NCBI RefSeq assembly: GCF_046557615.1
Contig: NZ_JBKIII010000001.1
Location: 1,364,001 to 1,428,000 of the forward strand
Direction: 5' to 3'
DNA from: Haloferax sp046557615
Lineage (GTDB): Archaea; Halobacteriota; Halobacteria; Halobacteriales; Haloferacaceae
DNA: 64,000 nt
Notes under the pieces: model-generated
The model's database searches: none
Seen by the model: only the letters and a program-made list of their open reading frames with translations
What the model was told of the DNA's origin: nothing
Shown: in pieces, positions 1-8,473 of the stretch
How the letters are laid out: each line of letters begins with the position of its first letter
Position numbering within the stretch: position 1 is the first letter of the stretch
Made by a program: the position numbers and the translations under genes

Positions 1-351
1 AAAGTCGCGGACTGCGTCGCGTGCGAACTGGGTGACGTTCGTCGGAACCGTATCGGCAGACCCCGGTGCGACGACGACTCCGGGGCTGGTTCGCTCGTCG
101 TCGATGACAGCCCACCGTTCGAGTTCGGCGCGCGCGAGGTCGAAGGCCTGTCCTGCGGGGAAGTCTGTGTGAATCGCCAGTGCGGCGTTCCCGCGCGTCT
201 TGTGTTCGACGGCGGGATTCAACCGAATCAAGAGCATCCGCTCGATGCGTCCCCCGTGTGCTTCGATGGCCTCGGCGACGAGTGTCGCGAGGTACGTCGT
301 ACACATCCCCAAGGTGCGCGAGTCAGTGTCGTCGAGGCCGATGACGGTCAT
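1..351 (-). CDS. tiaS: tRNA(Ile2) 2-agmatinylcytidine synthetase TiaS, N-terminal part
   Basis: TiaS attaches agmatine to C34 of tRNA-Ile2 so that the archaeal tRNA reads AUA codons. The gene runs off the window's left edge, so only about 117 of the usual 400 or more residues are visible. The protein begins MTVIGLDDTDSRTLGMCTTY, the typical TiaS N-terminus with its DDTDS acidic motif. It continues into HGGRIERMLLIRLNPAVEHK, also family-like. The start is the ATG complementary to 349-351. It is divergent from the HTH gene that follows. The family call rests on the N-terminal signature only, since the zinc-ribbon and OB-fold C-terminal parts lie outside the window. Confidence 0.85.
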   Translation of the reverse strand, partial: MTVIGLDDTDSRTLGMCTTYLATLVAEAIEAHGGRIERMLLIRLNPAVEHKTRGNAALAIHTDFPAGQAFDLARAELERWAVIDDERTSPGVVVAPGSADTVPTNVTQFARDAVRDF

Positions 352-459
352 CAACGGAGATAGCTTCAGCGCAGGGTAACACCTTTCGGGTCGGTTTCAA
401 CTATATAACTGAGTGGGGAACCACGGAGTAATCAGGGGACGCAAGCCTCGATACGGGGA

Positions 460-473
460 AAATGCTTTATGGG
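460..473 (+). promoter_or_regulatory. TATA box of the HTH regulator gene
   Basis: TTTATG at 466-471 lies about 26 nt before the ATG at 495. This is the haloarchaeal TATA-to-start spacing and points to a leaderless mRNA. Confidence 0.6.
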
Positions 474-494
474 CCGAATCACTTAATGCCCCCT

Positions 495-1469
495 ATGTCC
501 CGGTCAGCGCTGGTTGGTAACGTCGCCGCGATGCTCCAAGACGCGGGCTTTGTCGTGAGCGACCGCATCGCCATCCGGCCGAAGAGCTTCGACCTTGCCG
601 CACGCAGAGGTGAGGACTTGGTTCTCTTGAAGATACTCGGAAACATCGACGCCTTCGACGGCATCATCGGGTCCGAGATGCGACGACTGGGGTCGTACCT
701 CAATGCGACACCACTGGTGATTGGCCTCCGCACCCGCGACGAGAACCTCAAACCCGGTGTCGTCTACTTCCGTCACGGCGTCCCGGTCATCAACCCGGAC
801 ACCGCGATGGACTTCTTCGTCGAGGGCGTCCCACCGCTCATCTACGCCGCCCCCGGCGGTCTGTACGTGAGCCTCGATGGCGACATCCTCGCCGAAGAGC
901 GCAAAGAGCGTGGCTGGAGCCTTGGCCGTCTCGCGACCGAACTCGGCGTCTCACGCCGAACCGTCTCGAAGTACGAAGACGGGATGAACGCCAGCATCGA
1001 AGTGGCGGTCCAACTCGAAGACCTGTTCAATCGGCCCTTCTCCAACCCAGTGGACGTACTCGATGGGGCGGACGACGTTCGGGATTCGGAACCGACGCCC
1101 GCAGACCCCGCGGCGGACCCCGCGGACGAACACATCGTCTCGGTACTCACGAGTGCCGGGTTTAGAGTCCACCCCACTGCTCGCGCGCCGTTCAAAGCCG
1201 TCAGCGAAGACGAGGACCGCCGCGAACGAACGAACATGCTCACAGGTCACTCGCCGTTCACACGAAGCGCCCAGAAGCGCGCCGAAATCATGTCCTCGCT
1301 GGGTGAGATTACGCAGACGCGCTCGGTATACTTCGTCGAAGAGACCCAAAAGCGCACCTCGGTCGATGGGACGGGCATCGTTAGTTGCGAGGAACTCGCC
1401 GCCATCGACGACCCCGACCTGATTCGCGACCTGATTCGCGAACGCGCCCGCGACCCGGCCGAAGGGTAA
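495..1469 (+). CDS. XRE-type HTH transcriptional regulator of the conserved archaeal family
   Basis: Protein of 324 aa with a central helix-turn-helix (ERGWSLGRLATELGVSRRTV, about residues 137-156 from this start). It matches the widespread euryarchaeal 'putative HTH-type transcriptional regulatory protein' family, in which an N-terminal domain of about 120 residues precedes the XRE-like HTH and a C-terminal domain follows. The target genes are unknown. ATGs at 462 and 486 are in frame, but the TATA box at 466-471 puts transcription start next to the ATG at 495, whose product MSRSALVGNVAAML is the expected family start. It is divergent from tiaS and convergent with the glutaredoxin gene. Confidence 0.8.
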   Translation: MSRSALVGNVAAMLQDAGFVVSDRIAIRPKSFDLAARRGEDLVLLKILGNIDAFDGIIGSEMRRLGSYLNATPLVIGLRTRDENLKPGVVYFRHGVPVINPDTAMDFFVEGVPPLIYAAPGGLYVSLDGDILAEERKERGWSLGRLATELGVSRRTVSKYEDGMNASIEVAVQLEDLFNRPFSNPVDVLDGADDVRDSEPTPADPAADPADEHIVSVLTSAGFRVHPTARAPFKAVSEDEDRRERTNMLTGHSPFTRSAQKRAEIMSSLGEITQTRSVYFVEETQKRTSVDGTGIVSCEELAAIDDPDLIRDLIRERARDPAEG

Positions 1470-1479
1470 GCGACACGCT

Positions 1480-1505
1480 CAGGGCTTCTTTTGAAAAAGA
1501 GCGTC
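1480..1505. terminator. Bidirectional T/A-run terminator between convergent genes
   Basis: TTTTGAAAAA at 1489-1498 lies between the stop codons of two convergent genes and gives a T-run on each strand. Archaeal transcripts often end at such U-rich tracts. Confidence 0.4.
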
Positions 1506-1528
1506 GTCGGTGACGCGAAAACTCGAAC

Positions 1529-1783
1529 TTACGCGGCGGAGCCGTAGGTCTCTTCCAGATATGCGACGATATCGTCGCTCTCGGGCATGCCATCCACGTC
1601 GTGTTCCTCGTCGATGAGGACGGGGACGCCGGTCTGGCCGCTTACTTCCTGTACTTCCGTGCGCTCGGAGTGGGCACGCGGGACCATCTGTGACTCGTAC
1701 TCAAGGCCCAGTTCGGCGAGTTTGTTCTTGACCTTGGCACAGTACGGACAGCCTTCGAGTTCGTACAAGATGAGATTCGACAT
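1529..1783 (-). CDS. Glutaredoxin family protein
   Basis: An 84-aa thioredoxin-fold protein with the CPYC redox motif at residues 12-15 (ELEGCPYCAKVKNKLAELGL) and the conserved TGVPVLID cis-proline segment. It probably acts as a small thiol-disulfide reductase in the cytosol; haloarchaea use gamma-glutamylcysteine as their low-molecular-weight thiol, so a classical glutathione role is unlikely. The start is the ATG complementary to 1781-1783, which gives MSNLILYELEGCPYC; a longer in-frame start exists but adds sequence without family resemblance. It forms a single-gene unit between two convergent or tandem neighbours. Confidence 0.85.
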   Translation of the reverse strand: MSNLILYELEGCPYCAKVKNKLAELGLEYESQMVPRAHSERTEVQEVSGQTGVPVLIDEEHDVDGMPESDDIVAYLEETYGSAA

Positions 1784-1883
1784 CGCCTGTTGGTATGGAC
1801 GGCGACCTAAAGAGTGGCGTGGTCGTGTGCAGCCGAGATGCACACCGCCGAAAGCAGTGGGTGGTGGGTGAGCCTGGAGTTCG

Positions 1884-3251
1884 TCACCGGTCGATTTTCC
1901 GACGGATACCCACGGCGAGTTCGCCGACGAGCCAAACCCCGCCGACGAGTGCGCCGCAAATCACCCAGACGAAGTCCCACCCGGACATCCACACTGGTCG
2001 AAGCCACGGTGTGACGTGCGCCCACCGAACTGCGAACTCGTTCATCGGGGCTTCGAGTACCGTCCCCGCGAAGGTCGCGCGCATCTGTCCGACGAAGCCC
2101 ACGCTCTCACCGCTTCCGGCAGTGAGGTTCGCGCTTCCGGTAATGGGGTAGGTTCCACTCGCCCCGAGGTCACGGATAGTCGGCCCCGAGGACTCGTCAC
2201 CGTGAGCCACTCGCTCGGCGTCGTACGGACCCCACGTCGCATAGTACTCCCAGACGACTTCGCCGGTCGGCGTGATTTCCATGACGCGGTGGTTGAGCGT
2301 GTCCACGATGAGCGTGTTTCCGTTCGGCAGGCGGTCGGCATCACGCGGCCAGTTGAGGATGTTCTCGCCGACTGACCACGTTTGGACCCACTCGCCGTTC
2401 TCTTTGGCGTACTCGACGACGCGGTTGTTTCCGCTGTCGGCGACGAGAATCGTCGGCGTGCCGTTCTCGCTGAGCAACCAATCGGGGTTGTGCTGCTCGT
2501 TCATAATCTCGTAGTCGTCGTCGGTGCCGAGGCGCTCGACGATTTCGCCGGTCTCCATGTCGATGACGACCGCTTGGTCGAAGTTCCGTGGTGACAAGAG
2601 CAGTTTGCCGTCGCCGATGGGGTCCACGTCGTTGACGTGGGTCCAGTCGTCGTTGAAGCCGCCGTCAGTCTCCTCGGGGAAGTGGTCTCTGAAGTACCAC
2701 TCCCACGTAATCTCCTCTGTCGAGCGATTGTAGACGACGATTCGGTCGTCACTCTGTCCCGTGGTTTCGTTCCACGCGCGCATGTTGGCGATGACGAACT
2801 CGTCGCCGCCGAGGTAATCCACGTCGTGGGTGTCGTCCATATCGAGTGTCGTCTCCCAGACGCGCTCGCCCGTCTCAGGGTCTAATTCGAAGATGACCGT
2901 CTGTTTTTGGACAGGTGACGAGACGAGCAGGTTGCCGTTCGGGAGCGGGTCCACGTCGAAGAACCACCCACGGTCGTCGGTGGTACTGTTGTACGTCCAC
3001 TCGAGCGACCCTCGTTCGCCGACCGAGATGAGTCGAGCGGGTTTCTTCGGGTTCGTATTCCCACGGAACGTGTACCCCTGAACGCTGACGACTGTCGAAC
3101 CGTTTGCAGGGCTCGTAATCGTCCCCGGCACGAGGTCCGGTTCAGTCTGTGGATTGTACGTCACCGCGGAGACTGCCGCTGGCGAAATCAACGCAGCGAT
3201 GAGGAGAAACACACCGAACCGGAGAACGGTGCGTCTGGAGGGCAGTTTCAT
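1884..3251 (-). CDS. Membrane-anchored arylsulfotransferase-like (ASST) beta-propeller protein
   Basis: About 455 aa. There is a hydrophobic N-terminal segment (FGVFLLIAALISPAAVSAV), a large extracytoplasmic domain rich in repeated blades (WFFDVDPLPNGNLLVSSP, WTHVNDVDPIGDGKLLLSPR, RDADRLPNGNTLIVDTLNHR), and a C-terminal TM helix with a basic end (GELAVGIRRKIDR). The blades match the arylsulfotransferase/ASST-like propeller family. The substrate is unknown, and many archaeal members are probably not true sulfotransferases. The ATG at 3251 is preferred to that at 3269 because a TATA-like element (ATTATAT, near 3277-3283) sits about 27 nt upstream of it. It is a monocistronic unit convergent with the glutaredoxin gene only through a short spacer. 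Confidence 0.7.
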   Translation of the reverse strand: MKLPSRRTVLRFGVFLLIAALISPAAVSAVTYNPQTEPDLVPGTITSPANGSTVVSVQGYTFRGNTNPKKPARLISVGERGSLEWTYNSTTDDRGWFFDVDPLPNGNLLVSSPVQKQTVIFELDPETGERVWETTLDMDDTHDVDYLGGDEFVIANMRAWNETTGQSDDRIVVYNRSTEEITWEWYFRDHFPEETDGGFNDDWTHVNDVDPIGDGKLLLSPRNFDQAVVIDMETGEIVERLGTDDDYEIMNEQHNPDWLLSENGTPTILVADSGNNRVVEYAKENGEWVQTWSVGENILNWPRDADRLPNGNTLIVDTLNHRVMEITPTGEVVWEYYATWGPYDAERVAHGDESSGPTIRDLGASGTYPITGSANLTAGSGESVGFVGQMRATFAGTVLEAPMNEFAVRWAHVTPWLRPVWMSGWDFVWVICGALVGGVWLVGELAVGIRRKIDR

Positions 3252-3389
3252 CCAGAGAAGAGACGGCATACACGATATAATGTATTTTGTCCGTCATTTT
3301 TACAGACAGTTCCGAGTCCCGTGAGTTCAACTCGACCAGACAGTATCGTCGGAGAGAAAGAAAACGGCTATAAAAAGTAATTTTCGCCG

Positions 3390-4796
3390 TTAGATTGTCG
3401 CCTGCAACATGCCCGAAGTCCGGACGATGAAGTAGACGAAGAAGGCCGCAGAGAGCGCCCACTGCCCGGCGCTGATGTCGTCGTACTCACCGGCGGCGAC
3501 TTTGACGAGCGGGTAGGAGACGATGCCCGCGGCGATGCCGTACGCGATGGAGTACGTGAAGGGCATGATGAGGATGGTCATGCCTGCCGGAATCGTGTGG
3601 GTGATGTTGTCCCATTCGATGTCGATGACGTTCTGCAACATCACGACGCCGATGACGACGAGCGCGATGTGCGAGGCGTAGAGCGGAACGGCGGTTGCGA
3701 GTGGGATGAGTGCGAGCGAGGCGATGAACAAGACGGCGACGACGAGCGCGGTGAGGCCCGTGCGACCGCCCTCTTCGACACCCGTCGCGGACTCGATGTA
3801 CGTCGTGACCGTCGAGGTGCCGAGCATGGCACCCGCAGTGGTACCGATTGCGTCGGCCATGAGTGGCTTGTCGATGTCGGGGAGGTTACCGTCTTCGTCG
3901 AGGAAGTTCGCGGCCTGTCCGACGCCGACGAGGGTACCCGCGGTGTCGAAGAAGTCCACGAAGAAGAACGTGAAAACGATGAGGGCGAAACTGAACGCCT
4001 CGATGCCGCCGAAGCCGGAGATGAACGCACCGGCGAGCGGCGTGATGTCGTAGGTTGCGGCCGAGGAGCCAGCGACGAGACCAGCTTCGGGCGAGACAAC
4101 ACCGAACGTGGTGAGCGCCCATCCGATAATCGTCGTGGCGGCGATGCCGATGATAATCGACCCGGGGATGCCCGCGGCGTAGAGCGCGAACGTGAGGAAC
4201 AGGCCGACGATGGAGACGATTGCGACGGGGTTCGAAGCGAGGTTGCCGAGCGTGAGGAGCGTCGCGGGATCGTTCACGACGATTCCCATCGCTTGGAGTC
4301 CGATAATCGTCAGGAACAGGCCGATACCCGTTCCGACGGCCATCTTGACCGGCTGTGGGAAGACCTTGATGATGGCTTCACGTGCGCCGACGGCCGTGAG
4401 GGCGATGAAAATCAGCCCTTCGACGAAGACGGCGGCGAGCGCAGTTTGCCAGGAGACGCCGAGTGCGCCGATAACCGTGAAGGCGAAGAAGGCGTTCAGG
4501 CCAAGACCGGGCGCTTGCGCGAACGGTCGATTAGCGTAGAATGCCATCACCAGTGTGGCGATTGCGGCAGCGAGGATGGTTACGACCGCAAGCATCGACT
4601 GGACCTGACCCGGCGCGAATCCGGAGATGATGACGCCCGGTTTCGCGTCTGGAATCCCCGTCATGATGGCGGGGTTGACGACAACGATGTAGGACATCGT
4701 CAGGAACGTCGTGATACCTGCGATTATCTCGGTCCCAACTGAGGACCCGTGTTTATGCACGTCGAAGTAGTTTGAGAGGGATTCAACAAGCCCCAT
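3390..4796 (-). CDS. NCS2/AzgA-type purine permease
   Basis: A 468-aa polytopic membrane protein with about 12-14 predicted TM segments. The N-terminus GTEIIAGITTFLTMSYIVVV and the segment FDTAGTLVGVG are signatures of the AzgA-like branch of the NCS2 family (adenine, guanine, hypoxanthine or xanthine uptake by proton symport). Two phosphoribosyltransferase genes, gfcR and pyrE, follow on the same strand about 200 bp upstream, so a link with nucleobase salvage is plausible but not shown. A TATA-like CTTATG near 4828-4836 would give a short leader. The substrate cannot be read from the sequence alone. Confidence 0.85.
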   Translation of the reverse strand: MGLVESLSNYFDVHKHGSSVGTEIIAGITTFLTMSYIVVVNPAIMTGIPDAKPGVIISGFAPGQVQSMLAVVTILAAAIATLVMAFYANRPFAQAPGLGLNAFFAFTVIGALGVSWQTALAAVFVEGLIFIALTAVGAREAIIKVFPQPVKMAVGTGIGLFLTIIGLQAMGIVVNDPATLLTLGNLASNPVAIVSIVGLFLTFALYAAGIPGSIIIGIAATTIIGWALTTFGVVSPEAGLVAGSSAATYDITPLAGAFISGFGGIEAFSFALIVFTFFFVDFFDTAGTLVGVGQAANFLDEDGNLPDIDKPLMADAIGTTAGAMLGTSTVTTYIESATGVEEGGRTGLTALVVAVLFIASLALIPLATAVPLYASHIALVVIGVVMLQNVIDIEWDNITHTIPAGMTILIMPFTYSIAYGIAAGIVSYPLVKVAAGEYDDISAGQWALSAAFFVYFIVRTSGMLQATI

Positions 4797-4993
4797 GATG
4801 CACGAGTAAGCATACCTTGCAATTCACACATAAGCATTACCATTGAGAGACCAGAAAATATGCACGTTCGTGAATTAATTTCGGAGAAATACAGAATCCA
4901 CCAACACGGGCGTGACTATTTTCGAGTGAGAAATGGTGAAAATAGTGAGAAAACGGGTCGAAATGCGACCGCGTTCCCGGTCCGTCGTGGGAA

Positions 4994-5707
4994 TTACTCG
5001 AACTGACTGAGTGCGCCGACCGGTGCGTCAGTGAGTTCGCGGGCGCGGTTGACACCTTCGTCGCCGACGGCGATGAGTGCGAAGACACCCGCGATATCGG
5101 CGTTCGCTTGCTGTGCGATGTCCACGAGGAGTTCCTGCGTCTCGCCGGAGCGAATCAGGTCGTCCACGACGAGGACGCGCTGTCCGGCGTCGATGGCGCT
5201 CTGGGGGAGATAGTAGGTGAGTTCGATACCCGAGGCGAGACGCTGGCGAGATTCGATGAAGTCCTCGACGGCCGTCTCTTTCGACTTCTTCGCGTAGGCG
5301 AGACGCGCGCCGAAGTAGCTCGCCATCGCGGCACCGAGGGTAATCCCGTCGGTTGCGGCGGTCAAGACGACGTCGGGCCGTTCGAGGTTGAGCGCGTTCG
5401 CGGCGACGGGTGCGATGAGGTCGAGAAAAGACTGGTCGAAGACGACACCGGAGTTGTCGACGTAGCCCTCGTCGTCGAATCGGACGCGGGCTTCGAGTTC
5501 GTCGGACAGTGCGTCGCGGCCGACACCTTCGACGACTTCACGAGCGCGTTCGACGCCGGGGAGGACGTGGCCGTTGACGTAGCGATTGAGGTCACCTGCC
5601 GGGAGTCCAGTGAGAGCGGCGAGTTCGTCGTAGGTCCGCGTTTCCTTGAGCATCCGGAGGACGGAGACAGCCTGCAACTGGAGTGCGGCTTTCTCTGCTC
5701 TGTTCAT
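4994..5707 (-). CDS. gfcR: GfcR-type transcriptional regulator (HTH + phosphoribosyltransferase-like domain)
   Basis: A 237-aa protein with an N-terminal HTH (TYDELAALTGLPAGDLNRYV, about residues 25-44) and a C-terminal orotate phosphoribosyltransferase-like domain carrying the PRPP-binding motif VVDDLIRSGET (about 180-190). It was formerly annotated as a second PyrE. In Haloferax volcanii the homologue, as I recall it, is GfcR, an activator of glucose and fructose catabolic genes. The PRPP loop is intact, so a nucleotide or PRPP-type ligand may control DNA binding; this is inference. The start is the ATG at 5707 after GAGGGT; an upstream TTG at 5731 is less likely. pyrE is the next gene upstream on the same strand, separated by 74 bp. 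Confidence 0.8.
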   Translation of the reverse strand: MNRAEKAALQLQAVSVLRMLKETRTYDELAALTGLPAGDLNRYVNGHVLPGVERAREVVEGVGRDALSDELEARVRFDDEGYVDNSGVVFDQSFLDLIAPVAANALNLERPDVVLTAATDGITLGAAMASYFGARLAYAKKSKETAVEDFIESRQRLASGIELTYYLPQSAIDAGQRVLVVDDLIRSGETQELLVDIAQQANADIAGVFALIAVGDEGVNRARELTDAPVGALSQFE

Positions 5708-5781
5708 ACCCTCGTGTTCGCGTTTGCACAAAAATGAATACTTCGATTGTAGATTGTGCGCTACTTACTCACAGACGTGTA

Positions 5782-6312
5782 TCAGTTGTCGGCGTCGGCG
5801 AGCAAGTCTTCGGCGGTGAGGAGTGCTTGCAGTTCGATGTCGTGTTCCGCGAGAAGTTCTGAAGCGCCTTCTTGGCGGTCAACGACGACGATAACGCGGT
5901 CTACGACTGCGCCAGCATCGCGGAGTGCTTCGACGGCATCGACCGCGCTCTGGCCCGTCGTGGCGATGTCTTCGAGAACGACGACTTCTTCGCCATCTTC
6001 GAGTGCGCCTTCGATGCGCTTGGCCGTGCCGTACTCTTTGGCCTTCTTGCGCGCGATGACGTAGGGTTTCTCGGTCTCGACCGCGGTGGCGGCCACGAGT
6101 GGGACTGCACCGAGTGCGACACCCGCGAGCTTCTCGTCGTCGGCGACGAGTTCGGCGAATGCCTCGGCGATGAGTGCGAGACACTTGGGGTCAGTCTCGA
6201 AGAGGTACTTGTCCACGTAGTAGTTCGAGGTGCCGCCGTGGGACAACTCGAACTCGCCAAACTGGACCGCGTTCGCCGCGCGCAGGGCCGCGATGAGTTC
6301 GTCGTTCGCCAT
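5782..6312 (-). CDS. pyrE: Orotate phosphoribosyltransferase
   Basis: A 176-aa enzyme converting orotate and PRPP to orotidine 5'-phosphate in pyrimidine synthesis. Features seen: SHGGTSNYYVDKYLF near the N-terminus (orotate site), the catalytic-loop lysines in ARKKAKEYGT (residues 87-96) and the PRPP motif VVVLEDIATTGQS (110-122). Length and order fit archaeal PyrE. In Haloferax volcanii the equivalent gene is pyrE2, the true enzyme, beside a regulatory paralogue; the same pair occurs here. The ATG at 6312 is the only sensible start. Confidence 0.93.
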   Translation of the reverse strand: MANDELIAALRAANAVQFGEFELSHGGTSNYYVDKYLFETDPKCLALIAEAFAELVADDEKLAGVALGAVPLVAATAVETEKPYVIARKKAKEYGTAKRIEGALEDGEEVVVLEDIATTGQSAVDAVEALRDAGAVVDRVIVVVDRQEGASELLAEHDIELQALLTAEDLLADADN

Positions 6313-6378
6313 GTTGTTTCGAGAGGCAACAGGGAGGCGCTTAAACGGGGCGGTTCGGGCGTATGGAGAGTTACACCA

Positions 6379-6690
6379 TCATCTGAAACCCTGCCACCCA
6401 CGGGCGAGTGCGACGACGGCGAGGAGTAGATACAGTATCGTGAGCAGCAAATCTCCCTGAGAGAGAAAGCCGACGAACGCGGTTGCGAGTGCGTAAAAAC
6501 CCACAAAAACGAGCGAGACTGCGTACGCTTTCTGTTTTTGCAGGAGCGCAAATACGCCAGCAACCGCGCCAAGAAAGAGCAACGCACCAGCGAGTGGAAA
6601 ATTTTGAATGTACAGCACGACGGCCCCGCCGACACCGGCGACGACCAAGCCACGGCCACTGAGTCGTCGCCGTGAGTACTGCAATTCCAT
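6379..6690 (-). CDS. Small integral membrane protein
   Basis: A 103-aa hydrophobic protein with a basic N-terminus (MELQYSRRRLSGRG) and about four TM segments (GLVVAGVGGAVVLYIQ, LAGALLFLGAVAGVFALL, AVSLVFVGFYALATAFVGFL, LLLTILYLLLAVVALARG). I do not recognise the family. The start at 6690 was chosen because TTTATG at about 6715-6720 lies 27 nt upstream, which implies a leaderless transcript; in-frame ATGs at 6711 and 6717 would fall inside or next to the TATA box. It sits between carS and pyrE on the same strand. Confidence 0.7.
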   Translation of the reverse strand: MELQYSRRRLSGRGLVVAGVGGAVVLYIQNFPLAGALLFLGAVAGVFALLQKQKAYAVSLVFVGFYALATAFVGFLSQGDLLLTILYLLLAVVALARGWQGFR

Positions 6691-6734
6691 AGTCAAGATT
6701 GGATTCTGCATTGACATAAATCACTCACTCAAGA

Positions 6735-6900
6735 ATGCAAGCCACTGCACCGCGAGCGAGTCCGAAGGCCGAGTCTCGCGGCTTTTTTCCTCCACCGTGA
6801 GACGCTTCGCGCCTCACGAGCCTTCGCTCGCTGACGCTCACGAAGACAGGTTTTTGCTCCGAGCGGGTCGCCGGAGGCGACCCCGAGGAGTAAAAAAGTG
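6735..6900. repeat. Cluster of inverted repeats separated by A/T runs
   Basis: This intergenic stretch between carS and the small membrane protein contains three palindromic blocks. One has arms CCGCGAG/CTCGCGG near 6736-6767, one has arms GTGAG/CTCAC around 6798-6818, and one has perfect 8-bp arms GGGTCGCC/GGCGACCC with a 3-nt loop around 6865-6884. The blocks are separated by short A/T runs (for example CTTTTTT, GGTTTTTG, TAAAAAAG). On the minus strand the last run directly follows the carS stop and probably ends that transcript. No gene is visible here. Confidence 0.5.
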
Positions 6901-6902
6901 GG

Positions 6903-7445
6903 TTAGTAGGGCTCGTTCTTCAGTCCAAGCACATACGCGCCCACGTTCGTCACGACGTGGAGTACGGGCGTCATCACGAGGACGACGGCGAGGAGCGGAA
7001 GCGTAAACGTCGCGGTGAACCACGCGGGGGCGAGAACGAAGGCGAGAACGAGCGCGCCGACGACGAAGTCGAGTTGGTCGAGACCGGGGAAGGCCGCGCC
7101 GCGCTCGCGCCCGGTTCGGCGCTTGAGGAAGGACGCACCGATGTCGCCGAGCATCGCGCCGAGGGCGAGGGCGAATCCGGCGGCGACGGGGAAAGAAGGA
7201 AGAGAGAAACCGACTAGAGAAGACAGGGTTGGTTGGACCACGTTGAGTGCGAGCGCGACGGCTAACCCGGCGAGCGTTCCCGCCGCAGTTCCGCGCCACG
7301 TCTTGCCGTCGCCGAGGATGCGACGGCCGCCCATGGTTCTGCCGCCGTCGATGGGGCGGCCGCCGCCAGCGAGGACGGCGGCGTTGTTCGGAATATAGGC
7401 GGGCAACATCGCCCAGAAGGCAGTGACGATAAGAGAGATGACCAT
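6903..7445 (-). CDS. carS: CDP-archaeol synthase
   Basis: A 180-aa membrane enzyme that transfers CMP from CTP to 2,3-bis-O-geranylgeranylglyceryl phosphate, giving CDP-archaeol for ether phospholipid synthesis. It has four to five TM helices and the family signatures MLPAYIPNNAAVLAGGG near the N-terminus, IDGGRTMGGRRILGDGKTWR in the cytosolic loop, and the CDP-alcohol-cytidylyltransferase-like LDQLDFVVGAL. The start is the ATG at 7445, giving MVISLIVTAFWAML. It is divergent from proline dehydrogenase. Confidence 0.9.
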   Translation of the reverse strand: MVISLIVTAFWAMLPAYIPNNAAVLAGGGRPIDGGRTMGGRRILGDGKTWRGTAAGTLAGLAVALALNVVQPTLSSLVGFSLPSFPVAAGFALALGAMLGDIGASFLKRRTGRERGAAFPGLDQLDFVVGALVLAFVLAPAWFTATFTLPLLAVVLVMTPVLHVVTNVGAYVLGLKNEPY

Positions 7446-7537
7446 ACTGGGTGGTCTAGTGGGAGACATGTAAGTTCCGACGGTTTGTCGTAGCAGGGCG
7501 TCGTCGCGCGGTTTCGCACAAAGCAGGGATGGTAAGT

Positions 7538-7547
7538 CTGATAATCG
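7538..7547 (+). promoter_or_regulatory. TATA box of the proline dehydrogenase gene
   Basis: GATAAT at 7540-7545 is about 26 nt before the ATG at 7568, consistent with a leaderless transcript. Confidence 0.5.
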
Positions 7548-7567
7548 AACGCTTGCAATCGACCATT

Positions 7568-8407
7568 ATGATTCCGCCCATCGCGAGCAAATTCGTCGCC
7601 GGAGAGTCTGAGGCGGCGGCGCTCGACCACGCCCGACGCATGAACGAAGACGGCGTGGCGGTTATTCTGAACCTGCTCGGCGAGCACTATCACGAACGCG
7701 GCCCTGCGGACGAAGACGCCGACATCTACATCAAATTAGTCGAAGACATCGCCGAAACCGACCTCGACGCCTGTGTCTCGGTCAAGCCCTCGCAAATCGG
7801 CCTCGACATGGGCGCAGATGTCTTCTCGGAGAACTACCGCCGCATCGCGGAGGCCGCCGACGAACACGACGTGTTCGTCTGGTGCGACATGGAAGACCAC
7901 GAGACGACCGACGCGACGCTCGACGCGTTCGAAGAACTCGCCCGCGAGTTCGACGGTGGGATGGGTCTCTGTGTGCAGGCGAACCTCAAGCGCACGCCCG
8001 ACGACCTCGAACGTCTCTCAGACGTGCCGGGGAAGATTCGACTCGTCAAAGGTGCCTACGACGAACCAGCCAACATCGCACACAAGAACAAGGCGAAAGT
8101 GGACGAAGTGTACAAAGAGTTGCTGGAGTACCTCTTCGACGAGTACGTCGGCGGCGTCGCCGTGGGCAGTCACGACCCGAAGATGATTTCGTACGCGAAG
8201 GAACTCGGCGCGCAGTACGACCGTGACTACGAGATTCAGATGCTCATGGGCGTGCGCGAAGATGAACAACGAAACCTCGCGGGCGAGGGTGTCGAAGTCT
8301 GGCAGTACGCTCCCTACGGCGGCAAGTGGTTCTCGTACTTCTATCGTCGCGTCCGCGAACGCAAGGAGAATGCTCTCTTTGCACTCCGCGCAATCGTTGG
8401 AATTTGA
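7568..8407 (+). CDS. Proline dehydrogenase (monofunctional)
   Basis: A 279-aa FAD-dependent enzyme that oxidises proline to delta-1-pyrroline-5-carboxylate. The TIM-barrel motifs KPSQIGLDM, CDMEDHETTDATLD, CVQANLKRT, RLVKGAYDEP and VAVGSHDPKM are present in the usual order. The C-terminal YAPYGGKWFSYFYRRVRERK matches the proline-binding YxxRRxxE segment. It is about the size of the small monofunctional ProDH enzymes rather than bifunctional PutA, and no P5C dehydrogenase gene is adjacent. The ATG at 7568 is preferred to an upstream in-frame codon because of the TATA spacing. Confidence 0.9.
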   Translation: MIPPIASKFVAGESEAAALDHARRMNEDGVAVILNLLGEHYHERGPADEDADIYIKLVEDIAETDLDACVSVKPSQIGLDMGADVFSENYRRIAEAADEHDVFVWCDMEDHETTDATLDAFEELAREFDGGMGLCVQANLKRTPDDLERLSDVPGKIRLVKGAYDEPANIAHKNKAKVDEVYKELLEYLFDEYVGGVAVGSHDPKMISYAKELGAQYDRDYEIQMLMGVREDEQRNLAGEGVEVWQYAPYGGKWFSYFYRRVRERKENALFALRAIVGI

Positions 8408-8473
8408 AATCTGGGCAAGATGCGTCGTCACTAGAAATCCCCTTAAGCCCACGGGTACACCTACCGCGTATCA

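Noticed and set aside
3597..4742. A plus-strand frame of 381 codons opposite the purine permease
   Set aside because: Antisense artefact; the product is an Asp/Glu/Arg-rich string without a fold, whereas the minus strand encodes a clear permease.
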